From Coleophoma eucalyptorum (Eukaryota > Ascomycota > Leotiomycetes > Helotiales > Dermateaceae), in assembly GCA_026120035.1 (NCBI GenBank), contig JALRME010000003.1, positions 930,001-994,000 on the forward strand: a stretch of DNA of 64,000 bases, in the 5' to 3' direction. The position numbers and the translations under genes were made by a program. Below, piece by piece: positions 22,601 to 34,865 of the stretch. The notes under the pieces were generated by a model. It made no database searches. It saw only the letters and a program-made list of their open reading frames with translations, and was not told the DNA's origin. Position 1 is the stretch's first letter. Each line of letters opens with the position of its first letter.

Positions 22601-25182
22601 CATCAATCACAATAGGGAATTCCGGAGGCGGATTTCTTTGGTCAACTGTCGTTCACGCTACGATCAGTCTTCGATCACTGCAAAAGCAATGCCACTGCAG
22701 CATGCATTGCGGCCTCAACTACACGCGAGGTGCCTAATTACCAGCTGGATGATAAGCCCAATTTCCGGGGCAATACTTTTTTCTTTTCATTGAAGTCTCG
22801 ACTTCAGACCGTCGTTAGATCCAATTTCCATGCAGGTCTGCAATAGCTACTTTCTGGGCTCACTTGAGAAGTTCTCCATGTCTCCTTGAGCACATGACCC
22901 TTTAATGTGCTGATGCCGACAAGGAACTTTCTTTGCATGCTTCTGTTATCGTTGAGCACACATGCTATGCGATCACATATATCTCACGCTCTCAACTTTT
23001 CACGAGTCAGAGAATTTGCTCAGCATGCGACGTGCTTCATGACATGCGAGTGCATATTCGCGTTCCTTGTAAAGTGCCGTAATTGATTGCAATTTATGAA
23101 TTTTCGACATGCTCTGCGGCTCTACCGAATATCCATGAGTATAATAGAGGGGAGGATAGTGTAATCTCTGATATGCTGAACGATGCGAATCGGAGACCTT
23201 GCGTAACTTTGCAACATGACCCAAGCGAAGCATGGAGGGTTGCATCATTCCTGTTTGTCGAGATACGAATGCCTTTAGGCAGATATCGATATCTTTGTCA
23301 GAGATTGCTCCACTGAAGAAGCACTAAGTATTGCTAATCTCTACACAATCTGGGGATGCGATGGTGCTCCTGGGGCAGGATCACTAACTCCATCACTGAG
23401 TTCCCTATGAGCACCCTCCGGGAAATCCCCTATCCCTTACCTAAATAACAGCCAGCAGGAGCCACAGCATTCAGCAATTCCCCTGGACGTTTTATGTCAA
23501 AACGTAATGTCTAATTGGTTGTCTTTTAAGGCCCTAGATCGAAATATGGCTCACAAATCGGAAGCAAAGACAGGAGGGTATAGGAATTTTAATCCATTGA
23601 TAAAGCCTTTTCATAACCTTAAATGAGCTAAGCCAAATACCACGTACACGGATAAATCCAACTTCATTCAATTAATTCTTCCCATAATATCTCACTTTGT
23701 ACCTTCTATTGCTCGTTGGCCATCAACGAACTTCAACTCTCCGGAAGCATGGCACCAAAGACGCACGGCAAGGCGGCAACTAAACGCTACCTACATTGAC
23801 ATGCTTGGGCACTTGAGCGCCGAAACCGCATGTACAGCTGACATTCAAGGCAGCATGGTACGCACGCAATGTGCAAGCAATGCGCAAGCAATGCAGATCC
23901 TTTAGTTCTACTCGTCCTGCCTGCCTGCCTGACTTGGTGGCTTGTTGGCCTGTGGAAACTCTAACAGCGGGCCTGTAACAATGGGGGATTTATAAGATTA
24001 AGTGGATGGCGGTGAGGTTTGCCACCCCGTGACTTGGTAAGAGCTCAAAGATGCAGTTCCTGCTCTATCTTAACGGGGCAAAAAAATAACCGTTGTGCAT
24101 ACACCAAGCAATTGCAGACCTCTACTGGAGGACAAGAAAACGCAGGCAGGTCGAGGCTCTTAGTGGGGTTTAGGAGTTGGCTTTGATCACTAGATTCAAA
24201 TGAGAATAATAGATCATCGTTAGTAAACCTCAATGGATACCTGGTGATCCAGGAATTGAGATATAGCCATCTAATGACCAAGTAACTTGATGGTCTGTGC
24301 TACTACTACTCTTGATGGTACAAGTCGAATGGTGGTCAAATTGTAACCAAAGTGAAATCACGTGGTTGGCATATTAATAGGCTGAGCGTTCGTCCGCTTC
24401 ATCAGCTGCCACAAAACCTTCTCTATCCACCCTCTGACGATGACAATTCGATACTAGCAGGAGGATGTGTCCAAGCAACCTGTCATCTCATCTTGCTTTC
24501 TATCCTCAATTGACCGTGTTTATCCCAGGTGAAACATAACAACATCTCCAGCTAGCTAATCCTTGATCAAAAACAAGCAACCTTAACTTTTAAGCTTAAC
24601 CTAAGATGGTTTAAGCCTCCACCTTTCGAGCGACCTGAACATCATTCTGACGATTCAGAGGCCAGTCCACATTGAAGCACGGCCATTGACCGTGAGCAAC
24701 AGCGGGATGAATTTGGGGAAATAATGGATGGATGGGTCGAAGCAGATACAGAGAGAAGCTCCGTGCCTCTCGTATTTCCACCGTTTTGAGCCATGGCCAA
24801 TGTCACTATGTTGGTTACCCTTGCTGCGTCTTGTTGTGGTGATTGGAGCGCCCGCAAGCTGCTATCGTATCCGGAAATAATCTAACCCCCATGGTTACAG
24901 CAGCTGTGGAACACAGCGTGGAAATCGGCAGCTATTAAGTCGCACGTTCTCTTTAAATGTCCTCCTTCTTTTGTTTCTCATCGCTTTTCTTGGATTTGCT
25001 GCGGCGGCCGAGGCTGTCTCCTTCTGTGTCTTAATTCCTGCGACATTAATCGGGGATGTGTGCTTAAAGTGCTGTTACTATCCATGTATAGTCAAGGTAC
25101 TCTACTTGTATAGGTTGAACAAGGGGGGATTCATGCTGCGATAACAATTACAACAAACACATTTCTTTTGAATCTCTCCACC

Positions 25183-27202
25183 ATGGCGAACCGTCTACAG
25201 AATTTCGTATGGATATGGCTGTTGTTGATGCGGCTTACGGTTGGTATTGAGCTTGACCTTGGTTCTACAGGTATGCAAAGGCAGTGACATTCTATTACAG
25301 AGACTGATTATTTCAAACAGACTCGATCAAAAAGGCGGCCAGCGAGGTAGCATGGGGTCTGGTCAGCTATTACAAAGGGAACGAGAGTGGGCAGATACCA
25401 GGCCTTTTGCCTGGGCCATATTACTGGTGGGAAGCTGGAGCCATGATGGGAGGTTTGATCGACTACTGGCATTACACCGGCGACTCAACTTATAATTCAC
25501 TCGTTTCCGAGGCCATGCAGTTCCAGGTTGGGGCAGATTCAGATTACATGCCTGCAAACGAGAGCGCATCTCTCGGGAACGACGATCAAGCTTTCTGGGG
25601 GATGGCCGCGATGTCAGCTGCGGAGACGAATTTCCCAAATCCCCCGGCAGGACACCCCTCTTGGCTCGCGTTGGCGCAAGCGGTCTTCAACGAACAAACC
25701 GGACGATGGGATACAAGCACTTGTGGAGGAGGCATACGGTGGCAGATATACATGATAACTGGGTATAACCTCAAGAACACAATCGCAAACGGATGTCTTT
25801 TCAATATTGCGAGCCGACTCGCCAGATATACGGGCGACGACAGGTATGCACAATGGGCAGTCAAAATATGGGATTGGCTGTTTGCTGTTCATCTCATCGA
25901 CGATGCTTATAATGTTTATGATAATGCCGAGGCGTCAAACTTGAATTGTTCGGAGGTCGACCATAACCAGTGGTCTTACAACGCAGGAACCATGCTTCTT
26001 GGGGCTGCCACTATGTATAATTATGTGAGTAATTTCATGCAACTTCATGGAACTTACTGACTCGTAAGACCAACGGTTCCGAAGTGTGGTATAATCGCAC
26101 CCTAGGCTTGTTGACTCGGTCTGCTGAGATCTACTTTCCAGACGGTGTAATGAAAGACATTTGCGAGCAGTCAAACGCTTGTAATGTGGATCAGCGTTCC
26201 TTTAAGGCATACCTTTCCCGGTGGATGGCAGCCACGACACAAATGGCGCCATTCACTTACGATACTGTCGTTGGACTACTAAGGTCCTCCGCAGCAGCCG
26301 CTGCTGCTCAGTGTACTGGCACTGTACCTGGTATCTCAGTCCCTGCAGGTCAAGTTTGTGGGTTGAAGTGGTATCTGAACGGTACCTGGGATGGCAGCAA
26401 TGGAGTTGGACAGCAGATGGCCGCCATGGAGGTGATTCTGGGAACACTGATCAGTCAAGTTGCTGCACCATTGACGAACTCAACTGGAGGGACGAGTGTT
26501 GGCAACCCTACAGCCGGTCGAAACACCACTGCTTCACCCGATATACTGAATTTTGCTCCCTCAAAAGGCAGTAAAGTCGGAGGCTGGTTTCTGACGGCAT
26601 TTATAGTCGTCGCTAGTGTTTGGACTATATGGTTTATGGTCACAACCTCATGGGAACACGAGAGTGGTGTTCACGGGCCCACGGTCAACGGAAAGTACAA
26701 ACGGGAACGGAGAAGCCGGCCCGTGTCCGCAATGGAGAAAGGTAGAGGCCATGATTCTTTCATACCCAAGAGGGATTCCGTTCTGGTTATCCTTCCTGGT
26801 ATCGACGAAGAGAAACCGGGGGCGGTTGGAAGTACTCGTGAGATTTCTCCGACTATTTCACACCAGCAACAAACGTACAATTCCATAGATGATGATCTTA
26901 TACAACCAGGCTCACCCCGCGAGAAGAGTGAAAGTGGGCTGCATGCGATTATACCACACGATGAAGAATTTGCCGATGAGGGTGCACCACATGGGGTTGC
27001 TGCGCATGCAGACGCCCCTCATGAAGACGCGCCACGCGAGTCTTCTGCTGAGGAGAATATATCGCATAGTGAAGCAGGAGGGGACAGAGTTCTGCAGGAA
27101 GACTTACACAATAAAGTCAATGATGTGCCGTACCATGATATTCCCCTAGAGGAAGCACCCCAAAAATCTACAGTAGCAAAAGACCTATCACACGAGGCTT
27201 AG
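25183..27202 (+). CDS. GH76 endo-α-1,6-mannanase, Dfg5/Dcw1-like, with C-terminal membrane anchor
   Basis: Three exons, 25183..25270, 25321..26024 and 26069..27202, give 641 aa; introns are 50 and 44 nt. A signal peptide occupies about residues 1–22 (hydrophobic [14 protein letters not shown]). The GH76 (α/α)6 domain covers about 25–400, with the catalytic Asp pair D117-D118 in [14 protein letters not shown] and the hallmark CGGGIRWQ and [12 protein letters not shown] motifs. Several N-glycosylation sequons are visible. Dfg5/Dcw1 enzymes are thought to transfer GPI-anchored wall proteins to β-glucan and are themselves GPI-anchored. This protein instead has a transmembrane span at about 436–457 followed by a polar cytosolic tail of about 180 residues, rich in Glu, Ala, His and Pro, with no GPI signal. 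It is a type I membrane paralogue. Confidence 0.92.
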
Positions 27203-29415
27203 AAGCACGAGATTTAAATGAGAGAAAAACCAAGCATATAACTCAATACCAATAATTTGTAAACCCTTTTACCAAGAATTCGATTCTGCATGAATATATG
27301 TGATTGAATGGAGTAATATTTAAACCTCGAACTTCTTGAATCTCATCTAATACAACAAGCCTGCCAAATAGAAGAGTAGCAGTGCAAACTTCTTCATTTA
27401 TTTTATGCATGGCAGTAATTTATGGAAAGCAAAACACGGATTTAGCCATTCAAGTTATGATCAGGGCAGTAAATTGATCAGTAGTTAGTGTATTATTTTA
27501 ATCTATGAACGTGTACACAGATTGTATGTTATCTCAGTACTACAGGAAACAAAACTGAACAAGGACTCTAAATGAGAGTATGTCTCTCGACTTTAAAATT
27601 TTATCTGATGGCTAAAGAAGATCAGCCCGAAGGCAAGTCAGCATAGCATGTAAAGCCTGTAGATGTTGAAATTTACAGGCAAGTATGAATAGCAGACGAC
27701 ATACCTAGTATTCTTTATTATCATGAACAAACTCGTGGTCAACTCCAAAGTCTCAAGAAGCATGCCGGACAAAAGACAGTCATCTAGTAGTGTAATCCCC
27801 TCAATATCTTTCCCATGCCTGTTTTTGGCTACAAGATTAAAAGCACATACTTCTCGGGGTTGCCCTTTACTTATTTTTCATGGGCACTTAAGATGCAGTG
27901 GAAAATTGCAGAATTCCTATTCTCCTATGTAGGAGCCTACACTTCAAGCATATATTATAGTATGAATTTCTACCGTTCACAAGCAACTCGCAGGTAGATC
28001 TCCCGGGCTCAGAAAATTAAGCGAGGGAAAACTCTCTTAAATACTCGTCCTTGGTACCACTTAGATGTGGAAGCATCTCCTAACTAAAATCGCTCTGAGG
28101 GGGAGACTCGTACGTCTCGAGAAATTTGTCCCTTTAGTTGCGCTACGATGCTTTGAATTCTACAGTACGAGTAGAGCGGAAACATGAACAACAACTATAG
28201 GCTCAAAGATGCTTAAGTATAAATTATGTCCGTCTCTCCATCGAGCGTTCAACATATATCTGGCAATTTCAGAATGTCTACTAAAATCAAGCGCCACTGT
28301 TGCTGCAAGTGTATTTGTAGTTTTGGACTCATTATCTTTTAATTTTGAAGGTATGATATCGTGATAACGAATCCGGGTACTCAGGGTAACCATTCATCTA
28401 TTGAAAGGAAGATTTTAGACGTGGACTGTGGTTACTCCCTTCATATTATGTGTCGTGAAGGCCGTTATGATTAGTCAGGCCCTTCAGCAATCCAAAGTGC
28501 AAGGAGGGCCTCGAAGAGCACACTTTGTTCTCATCTAGGACAGCTCTGTTATCCCTCCTCGTAATCACCTCTGTTTTCTTTATGCAATACCACACATACA
28601 CCGATTCCCGCAGTATGCGAGGATATCCCCACCAGAAAATCAGAAAAATGACGACACCCTATATCTGCTTTTTGTTTTCTCGTATTCTGCACGGTTGAGA
28701 TGTCTCATAGCTCAAGCCCTATTTCGAATATCAAGACTCATGGGCATAAGGCTTATTTTGGGCTGGTTGCTTGAAGGTTTCCCTCTTACACTTGCTTCAA
28801 AGTGTCTGAACGACAAATTGATGCTGAAACTGGTTTCTAGAAATTGCAATAAGAATATTTGTTGATCGGCTTTTGGATTTCAATCTTATCACATTTTACC
28901 GAGAAGTGGCAAATTTGGAAGCATGTTGCTTCTTCAAAGTCTGTTACACTCGTCAAACATAAACGTCGCGAATACATTCTGACAAAGCTCCAACATGAGG
29001 ATCGCATCGATATGATCATGCGCACAGCAAATGGCCCCAACACCCGTCGCAAGATATTATTATCTTAGAGAACATGGCAGTAATATGTCCCCATTCAAAT
29101 ATCAACGAAGACAATAAGTTTCATATGTCTTAGGCATTGCGCTTCTGATTTGATAAACTGAAAGGCGTACAAGAACCAAGGTTACTAGTCAAAAACTACG
29201 TTTATTGTATCTACTTGATATAGGCAGCAGTACAAGGAAATGGTTAAGGTACATAGAAAATTAACAGAGGCGGAAGTTAAGCAAGGGGTATCAGCCATGG
29301 TATAGCCCATTAATCATACAAGCCAACCGCCAGCCCAGTTTATAGATCAGAAAGCTCTGCTTCATCAAGCCCGTCCCTGTAAATTTCGTCTTACTAGTCG
29401 TCCGAAATCCGTTCA
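27203..29415. other. AT-rich intergenic region
   Basis: The two flanking genes converge here (GH76 plus, Rgd2-like minus). The sequence is clearly more AT-rich than the genes, with only short open frames. A 69-codon plus-strand frame at about 28859–29068 looks vaguely protein-like but has no start context or family I recognise. It could be a relic. Confidence 0.5.
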
Positions 29416-32205
29416 TTAATCATCCATCGGCTTATCCGTCAAGCTAACACCTACTCGTGCTGCACCCTCTCCTTCTGCAAGGCTGCTCAAACTCTCTCGT
29501 TTTCCAACTAAAGAAGCTTGATCTTGACTCATTCGCGCGATGCTAAGAGGTCTGCGGGTGGAAAAGCGGTTGCTGGTAGCTGGAGCTGCTCGGCTGAGAG
29601 AATTACGCTTCTCGACACCAACTTCCTCCTGTACACCATCAAAGCCTGGACTTGCTCCGGGGATATATGTAGCACTGGTCTCAGCAGTCTCGCTCGTAGG
29701 TGGTGATTGAGGCGACACAGATCCGTTGCTTTCTGTCTTGGGTGAAAATTCGCCCGGTACCTCAAGGCTTTGTCTGGCGAGTACACCACCTAGGCTGTCT
29801 CTCTGCTTGGCTCTCTCCGTTGTTGGGGAAGTGGTTGTTGAAATTGGAAATCTAGTTTCTGGACCACCAGAGCTACGGTCTCTTCGGTGACCACGTGGAG
29901 AAGGTGCTGGGCTTGTGGCTCTACTTCTTGACCCACCAGCAGCCAAGATTGCTCGGTTACGGGCCTCCATATTGGCTTTGCGATTGGACTCGTCAGTACT
30001 GATAGCCCGAGGACGATTATCTACGCTCATACTGTGAGAGAGTGAAGATGCACGTTTGAGTTCAGTGAAAATAGCATCCTTGTGTGTGAATAGATCGCGG
30101 ATTAGGCGGTACGAGTATTTCTCTTCCATAGTCATAGAAGTCTCGGTCTTTGGCCTCAAAATACACGGGGCCAAACTGGTTGCAAGTGCCGCAATGTAAG
30201 TCTCGTCGGCTGATGTGAGCTCAATGAGTCTAGTAAAATGGGTCATTAGAGCATCCAGTGTGGCAATATTTGCTAATCGAAGTTGGCTCAAAGTGTTTTG
30301 TAAGACGGAGATCCTGGCAGCATCAGTGGATTCGGAGGCGGGCGTCGAGTAGATAGTTTTCATAATTTCGTAAACATGAGAAGACACTAAGGAATCTGGG
30401 AGAGAGTCAGTCGATATCTTTCGTGGATATTCGTGCACATACCTGGAAGTTCTAATAAGTACAGTTTCAAAACGCTAGCAACAATGGGTATTTCAAATGG
30501 TTCAAGGGCTTCAGCTGGGAACGCCCTGCCGGTATTTATGGCATTGCGGACGCGGTGAGTTTGGTGCAGAGGTACGTCGACAAGCCATACACTACGACGC
30601 GCCTCGTCACCATCCAGGTCTGGATACTTGCGGTCGAGGAAGGTGAGGATTGTCGTGATCAATGCTGGGACTCGTTTCCTATCAGCACGTGCACGGGCTT
30701 CTAGGTCCACCCCAAACGTTTGTTCATCTGCGGAGTTGTAATAGTTCTCATAAACTGTGACCCTAGGATTAAATCCGCCAGTGCGGTAGTTCTCTAGAAG
30801 ATATCGAAGATCGCCAAGAGGTTGCACAGTTTCCTGGAAGAGCATCATCTTGTCCACGGTCGACTGTAAACTGGGAATGACATTACTGATAGTTCCAGAG
30901 AAATCCAGAATGATCGTTTTAATTGCCTTGAGTCTGTCAAGCTCACAACGCTCGAGATACCTGAGGTGTTCGATGATAGCCTCCTCAAGTTGACAACGCA
31001 GAAGATCAAGCTTGCGAACAGCAGCTTTGTATCTCTCGTCAGACTCGGCTGCTTCTCTGCGAAGACGATCTGCAGGTGTTTCGTTTGGATGCTGAGTGTT
31101 AAGTGGGTTCCATCCAGCTAGATACTCCGCAACATTACCAACGATAGGAGAATCAGAAAAGTCGGAGCCGTTAGATGCCAAGGAAAATGTGCGGTTGAGT
31201 GGTAACTTCTTCTCTGGAATGCCTGTGAGCTGGAAAGTCTTTGGACGCCATTGGTAAGACATCTTCGAACTGTTTGCAAAGACGTTTCCAACATTCCCTA
31301 TAAGTCGCAAGAATCCATGTGTGACGAGATCTTGACCAATGCGCTCAGCATGGCTCACACTGGTTGCACCCATGTTCTTTTGCAGGTATTCCACTATCTC
31401 CGCCCCAGATGTTGTGTTTTGGTATGTGCCGAGGATTGGAACTTTGGTCTCTCCCAGCCTAACGGTAGCTAGGATGTGCGACAACATCTTCTTGACTTGT
31501 TCGGGCTGATAGAACTCATCGCCGATCTCCAATGGCTCCTCGTCATCCTCCTCAGGCTCTTTCTGGTCTGAGACTTTGATCTCCGGTATTTTTGGCTTTG
31601 GGCTTGTCTCTGGGTCTTGGAAGGCAAGCTTATTCTCCTCCTCGATGTCCTCAACCAGTCTACATTTATTGAAATATTGGCTCCGCAACTTCTTGACCAA
31701 CTCTGACTGTCTGTCATGAAGCTTTATTCTAGCTTGCAAATCATCTTGGGAATTCTGAATTCGCGTTTCGTGGGCGTCGCACCATCTCGTGAAAGGTGAT
31801 ACTACAAGATCTCGAATGCTCTGCGCTATTTTTCTGTGGTTTTTGGAGGCTTCCTCCATTTCAGTTCGAACTCCATCATAGGCCTAAAGCTGTCAGCGTG
31901 AATGGATTTCAAATAAGATCTTTGCATACCTTTTTAACTGTTGCTCCATCATCTCGAGAGAAGCCACCGGTGATTCTATCTGTTGCAGCACCAATCTCTC
32001 CCAGGCGCATTCCATAAACGTCTTCAGCTTCTGCTCGTAGCCTAGCAATGGTGAGCATCTGTTGATTCTCTGCTACACCTTGCTGAAGCTTTCCAAATAG
32101 TACACCCAGTCCTATTTTCTTGTCAGCTACGCATTAATCTTGCAAATCTGCCTCCTTACCTCCTGCATAATCCCCGGACCAGAAAGAATCCGCAAATCCC
32201 GGCAT
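29416..32205 (-). CDS. F-BAR + DEP + RhoGAP protein, Rgd2-like
   Basis: Four exons, complement(29416..30395, 30443..31883, 31930..32111, 32160..32205), encode 882 aa; introns are 47, 46 and 48 nt. It starts MPGFADSFWSGDY. The domain order is F-BAR coiled coil (about 1–170 and again about 330–430), a DEP domain in between (about 215–300, with GAEIVEYLQKNMG), and a RhoGAP domain (about 455–660). The C-terminal 200 residues are Ser/Arg/Pro-rich and disordered. This is the architecture of yeast Rgd2, a GAP for Cdc42 and Rho5 that curves or senses membranes. The usual arginine-finger motif is not evident (VWLVDVP at about 508–514; see finding). The divergent neighbour is the membrane dipeptidase. 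Confidence 0.9.
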
Positions 32206-32861
32206 GGTAACGGTGTGTACGACAAGAATAGTGAGTTTGGGATCGAGACGGAGAGGAATGAGATAGATTGAAGCGGTATGCACTCAGCCACTGGTGGTAG
32301 TTGTGGTGGTGGGAGTGATTCGATAACGAGTGACTGAAGCTTGGAAGCTGTTGGACGCTTTCAGGAGGAAAGTTCTTGCGGTATTCGTGTTCGTAAAATT
32401 GCGCTGGTTGAAGTAAAGTGTCGCCGCTGCACGCTCGCACAAGCAAAGAAGGAATCGAGAATCGTGGAGATGCAAGTCAACGCCAGAGAGGCAGATGTTG
32501 AACTGGGAAAGGAGAGAAAAAGAGATGAGGATGGTGTATGAGATTGGCAGATCCAGCAAGTCTTATGGACAATTGCAGGGAAGACGAGGTTCCCCCAGCT
32601 TCTCAGGCGCTTTGGTACGAAGCAGGCGGACAAGCGAGACAGCTCCTTCGTTCGGACGGTTGACATAAATGGGGCCCGAAATTCAAGGTTGTACAGCTGT
32701 CAGAAATTGAGACACGGTCATGTGAGGTCATGGACGTCAGTGCACGTGATATCATTCAACTCCAACCTCCATTCTTGGATCCGTTATCTTTATCTCCAAC
32801 CACCGAGAAATATACACAACCCTTTTCATCGTGGGATCACATTCTACATCCAACAGCCATC
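32206..32861. promoter_or_regulatory. Divergent promoter between Rgd2-like and dipeptidase genes
   Basis: 656 bp separate the two start codons. A CT/TC-rich run on the minus strand (about 32480–32530) may be a core promoter element of the Rgd2-like gene. No coding signal is seen. Confidence 0.5.
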
Positions 32862-34392
32862 ATGGCTGAGTATTCCGAGCAAGATCCATTGCTTCCCAAA
32901 GACAAACAGGCACCAGAGATTCAAGGCTCGCGACCAACTAGTATCAAAGGTATTGAGGATGAAGAAGCCTCTGTGAAGCGCACATTTGATGGCCTTGTGG
33001 CCCTTTTTATTGGCATCTGTGCCCTGCTTCTATTCTCCGTTCTCATATATCCAGACAATTTTGGAGGAAATCTTCCGGACGGCCAAAAGCCAGTCCCCAA
33101 GACTCTAGAGCAACGAGTTAGCAAGATTCTTGCGACCACTCCATTGATAGGTAACTCATCATCATCCAGTTCATATATGAACCTAATTAACGTTTCTTAG
33201 ATGGTCATAATGATCTTGCTATCCTAGTTCGATTCCTCTATAATAACCATATCTACGATGACGAATTTAAAAAGCCTTTTGAGGAAGGTGGTTCTCCTGC
33301 TCACGTGGATCTTCCTCGCTTGATTAAGGGGAAGTCTGGAGGTGCTTTCTGGAGTGCCTATGTACCATGTCCTGCAAATGGAATGGACTTTTCGGATGCT
33401 AATTATGCTAAATGTTGGTTTAATCATCCTTGTTGCTCTTTTCTTAACCCAAAGCTAATCTCCTGGTAGCTGTTGCATTCACTATGGATCAGATTGATGT
33501 GCTTAGACGTATCCAAGCCGCTTATCCCACTCACTTTTCCACACCTCCAAATTCGAGTACTGCCATTACTGTTTTCAAGAAGGGCCAGCTAATTTCACCT
33601 CTTGCCATTGAGGGACTCCATCAAATCGGCAATTCCGTTGCGAACCTGCGCCTGTTCCATTCCCTTGGTGTTCGCTATGCTACATTGACCCACAACTGCC
33701 ACAACATTTACGCCGACGCCGCACTGCTTGAGGCCCCAGGTGGTGTGGAAATAGCAAAACCATACTGGGGTGGGATCTCCTCTGCTGGCCAGGACTTAAT
33801 TTCTGAGATGAACCGCATTGGCATGATTGTCGATCTGTCACATGTCAGCCAAGACACGATGCGCGATGTGCTTGGTGCAGGCGACTGGCCAGGCAGTAAA
33901 GCGCCCATAATCTACAGTCACTCCTCGGCCTACTCTGTCTGTCCACACCCACGTAATGTACCAGATGACATCCTGGAACTTGTCAAGAAGACCAATAGTG
34001 TTGTGATGGTCAACTTTTCACCAGATTTTGTCTCCTGCACTCCATCCAACAAGGGATCCGGAGTTCCTGATTTCTACCCCCCAAATTCAACACTAGCTCA
34101 TGTGGTGACACATATTATGCACATTGGTGATCTGATCGGCTATGAGCATGTTGGGTTAGGAAGTGATTTTGACGGGATCCCTACAACACCCGAGGGACTG
34201 GACGACGTGAGCAAGTTCCCTGATCTAGTAGCTGAGATGTTAAAGAGAGGGGTCAGCGATGCAGATGCTGCTAAGGTGGTTGGAGGCAACGTTTTGAGGG
34301 TTTGGGCCGATGTTGATAAGGTTGCTCTTGATTTGCAAAAGAAGGGCACGAAGCCTCTCGAGGATAAGCTGCCAACTTTACAAACATGGTAA
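32862..34392 (+). CDS. Membrane dipeptidase (M19 renal-dipeptidase family), type II membrane protein
   Basis: Three exons, 32862..33150, 33201..33413 and 33470..34392, give 474 aa; introns are 50 and 56 nt. The N-terminus is short and cytosolic (MAEYSEQDPLLPK, with an acidic dileucine-like motif), followed by one transmembrane anchor (about 44–66), so the enzyme faces a lumen or the outside. Zinc-site motifs are DGHNDL (H99, D101), AIEGLHQ (E215), the histidine motifs VDLSHVS and YSHSSA, and GSDFDGI near the end. M19 enzymes hydrolyse dipeptides. The dileucine plus anchor suggests vacuolar sorting, an inference. The second donor is GTTGGT, weaker than usual; the join gives NYAKSVAFTMDQID, which fits the family. 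I chose the start at MAEYSEQ. Confidence 0.9.
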
Positions 34393-34865
34393 GGGGGGGT
34401 TTTTTGGCACTGGAGATGAACAGAATGTTGAGTTCTACTATACTGTATATACGTGATGATAGGAATGGCACAGTCTGATATCAAGAATCTATGAAAGAAA
34501 ATGAACCTGATAGGTTTACTTGGTCGATAGAACTCTCAGCATGGTGAAATGTATCATCCCTAACGTGATTAATAGTGAAAAATAATATTAGGAAGACTGG
34601 CTAATTAATATCGTATGTTACCTTTACAGAAACTTCAGTTTACAGCAAAGAATCTTTAAAGCCATTTATAGCGTCATTCATTATTCATCTGCCAAACTTG
34701 AATTAAAAAAAATAACAAACCTCTCATAATTAATGGTTTGCTATCGAAGCTCAGTTCCAGAGAAGCCCAAGCGGAGACGTAGTAAACAGAGTAGCACCTA
34801 GAAAGGCCCCTTTCATACATCTTCAAACCTGCTAAAACTATAATTCATGCCTATCTCGCCAGAAG
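34393..34865. other. Convergent 3' intergenic region
   Basis: AT-rich spacer between the dipeptidase (plus) and the unknown gene (minus), with a short A run near 34710. Nothing else is seen. Confidence 0.6.

Larger units (their letters stand above)
17927..25182. other. Long gene-poor region (~7.2 kb)
   Basis: The interval lies between two 5' ends: the YTH gene on minus and GH76 on plus. I found no open frame with a recognisable domain, plausible codon use and splice sites. The left third (about 18–20.6 kb) has GA-rich microsatellites, telomere-like G repeats and short tandem repeats; the rest is ordinary unique-looking sequence with many in-frame stops. It could hold long regulatory regions or non-coding transcripts, or an intron-rich gene I failed to see. 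Confidence 0.5.

Noticed and set aside
28859..29068. 69-codon plus-strand open frame that looks somewhat protein-like
   Set aside because: No ATG context, splice partners or recognisable family; too short to claim even as a pseudogene.
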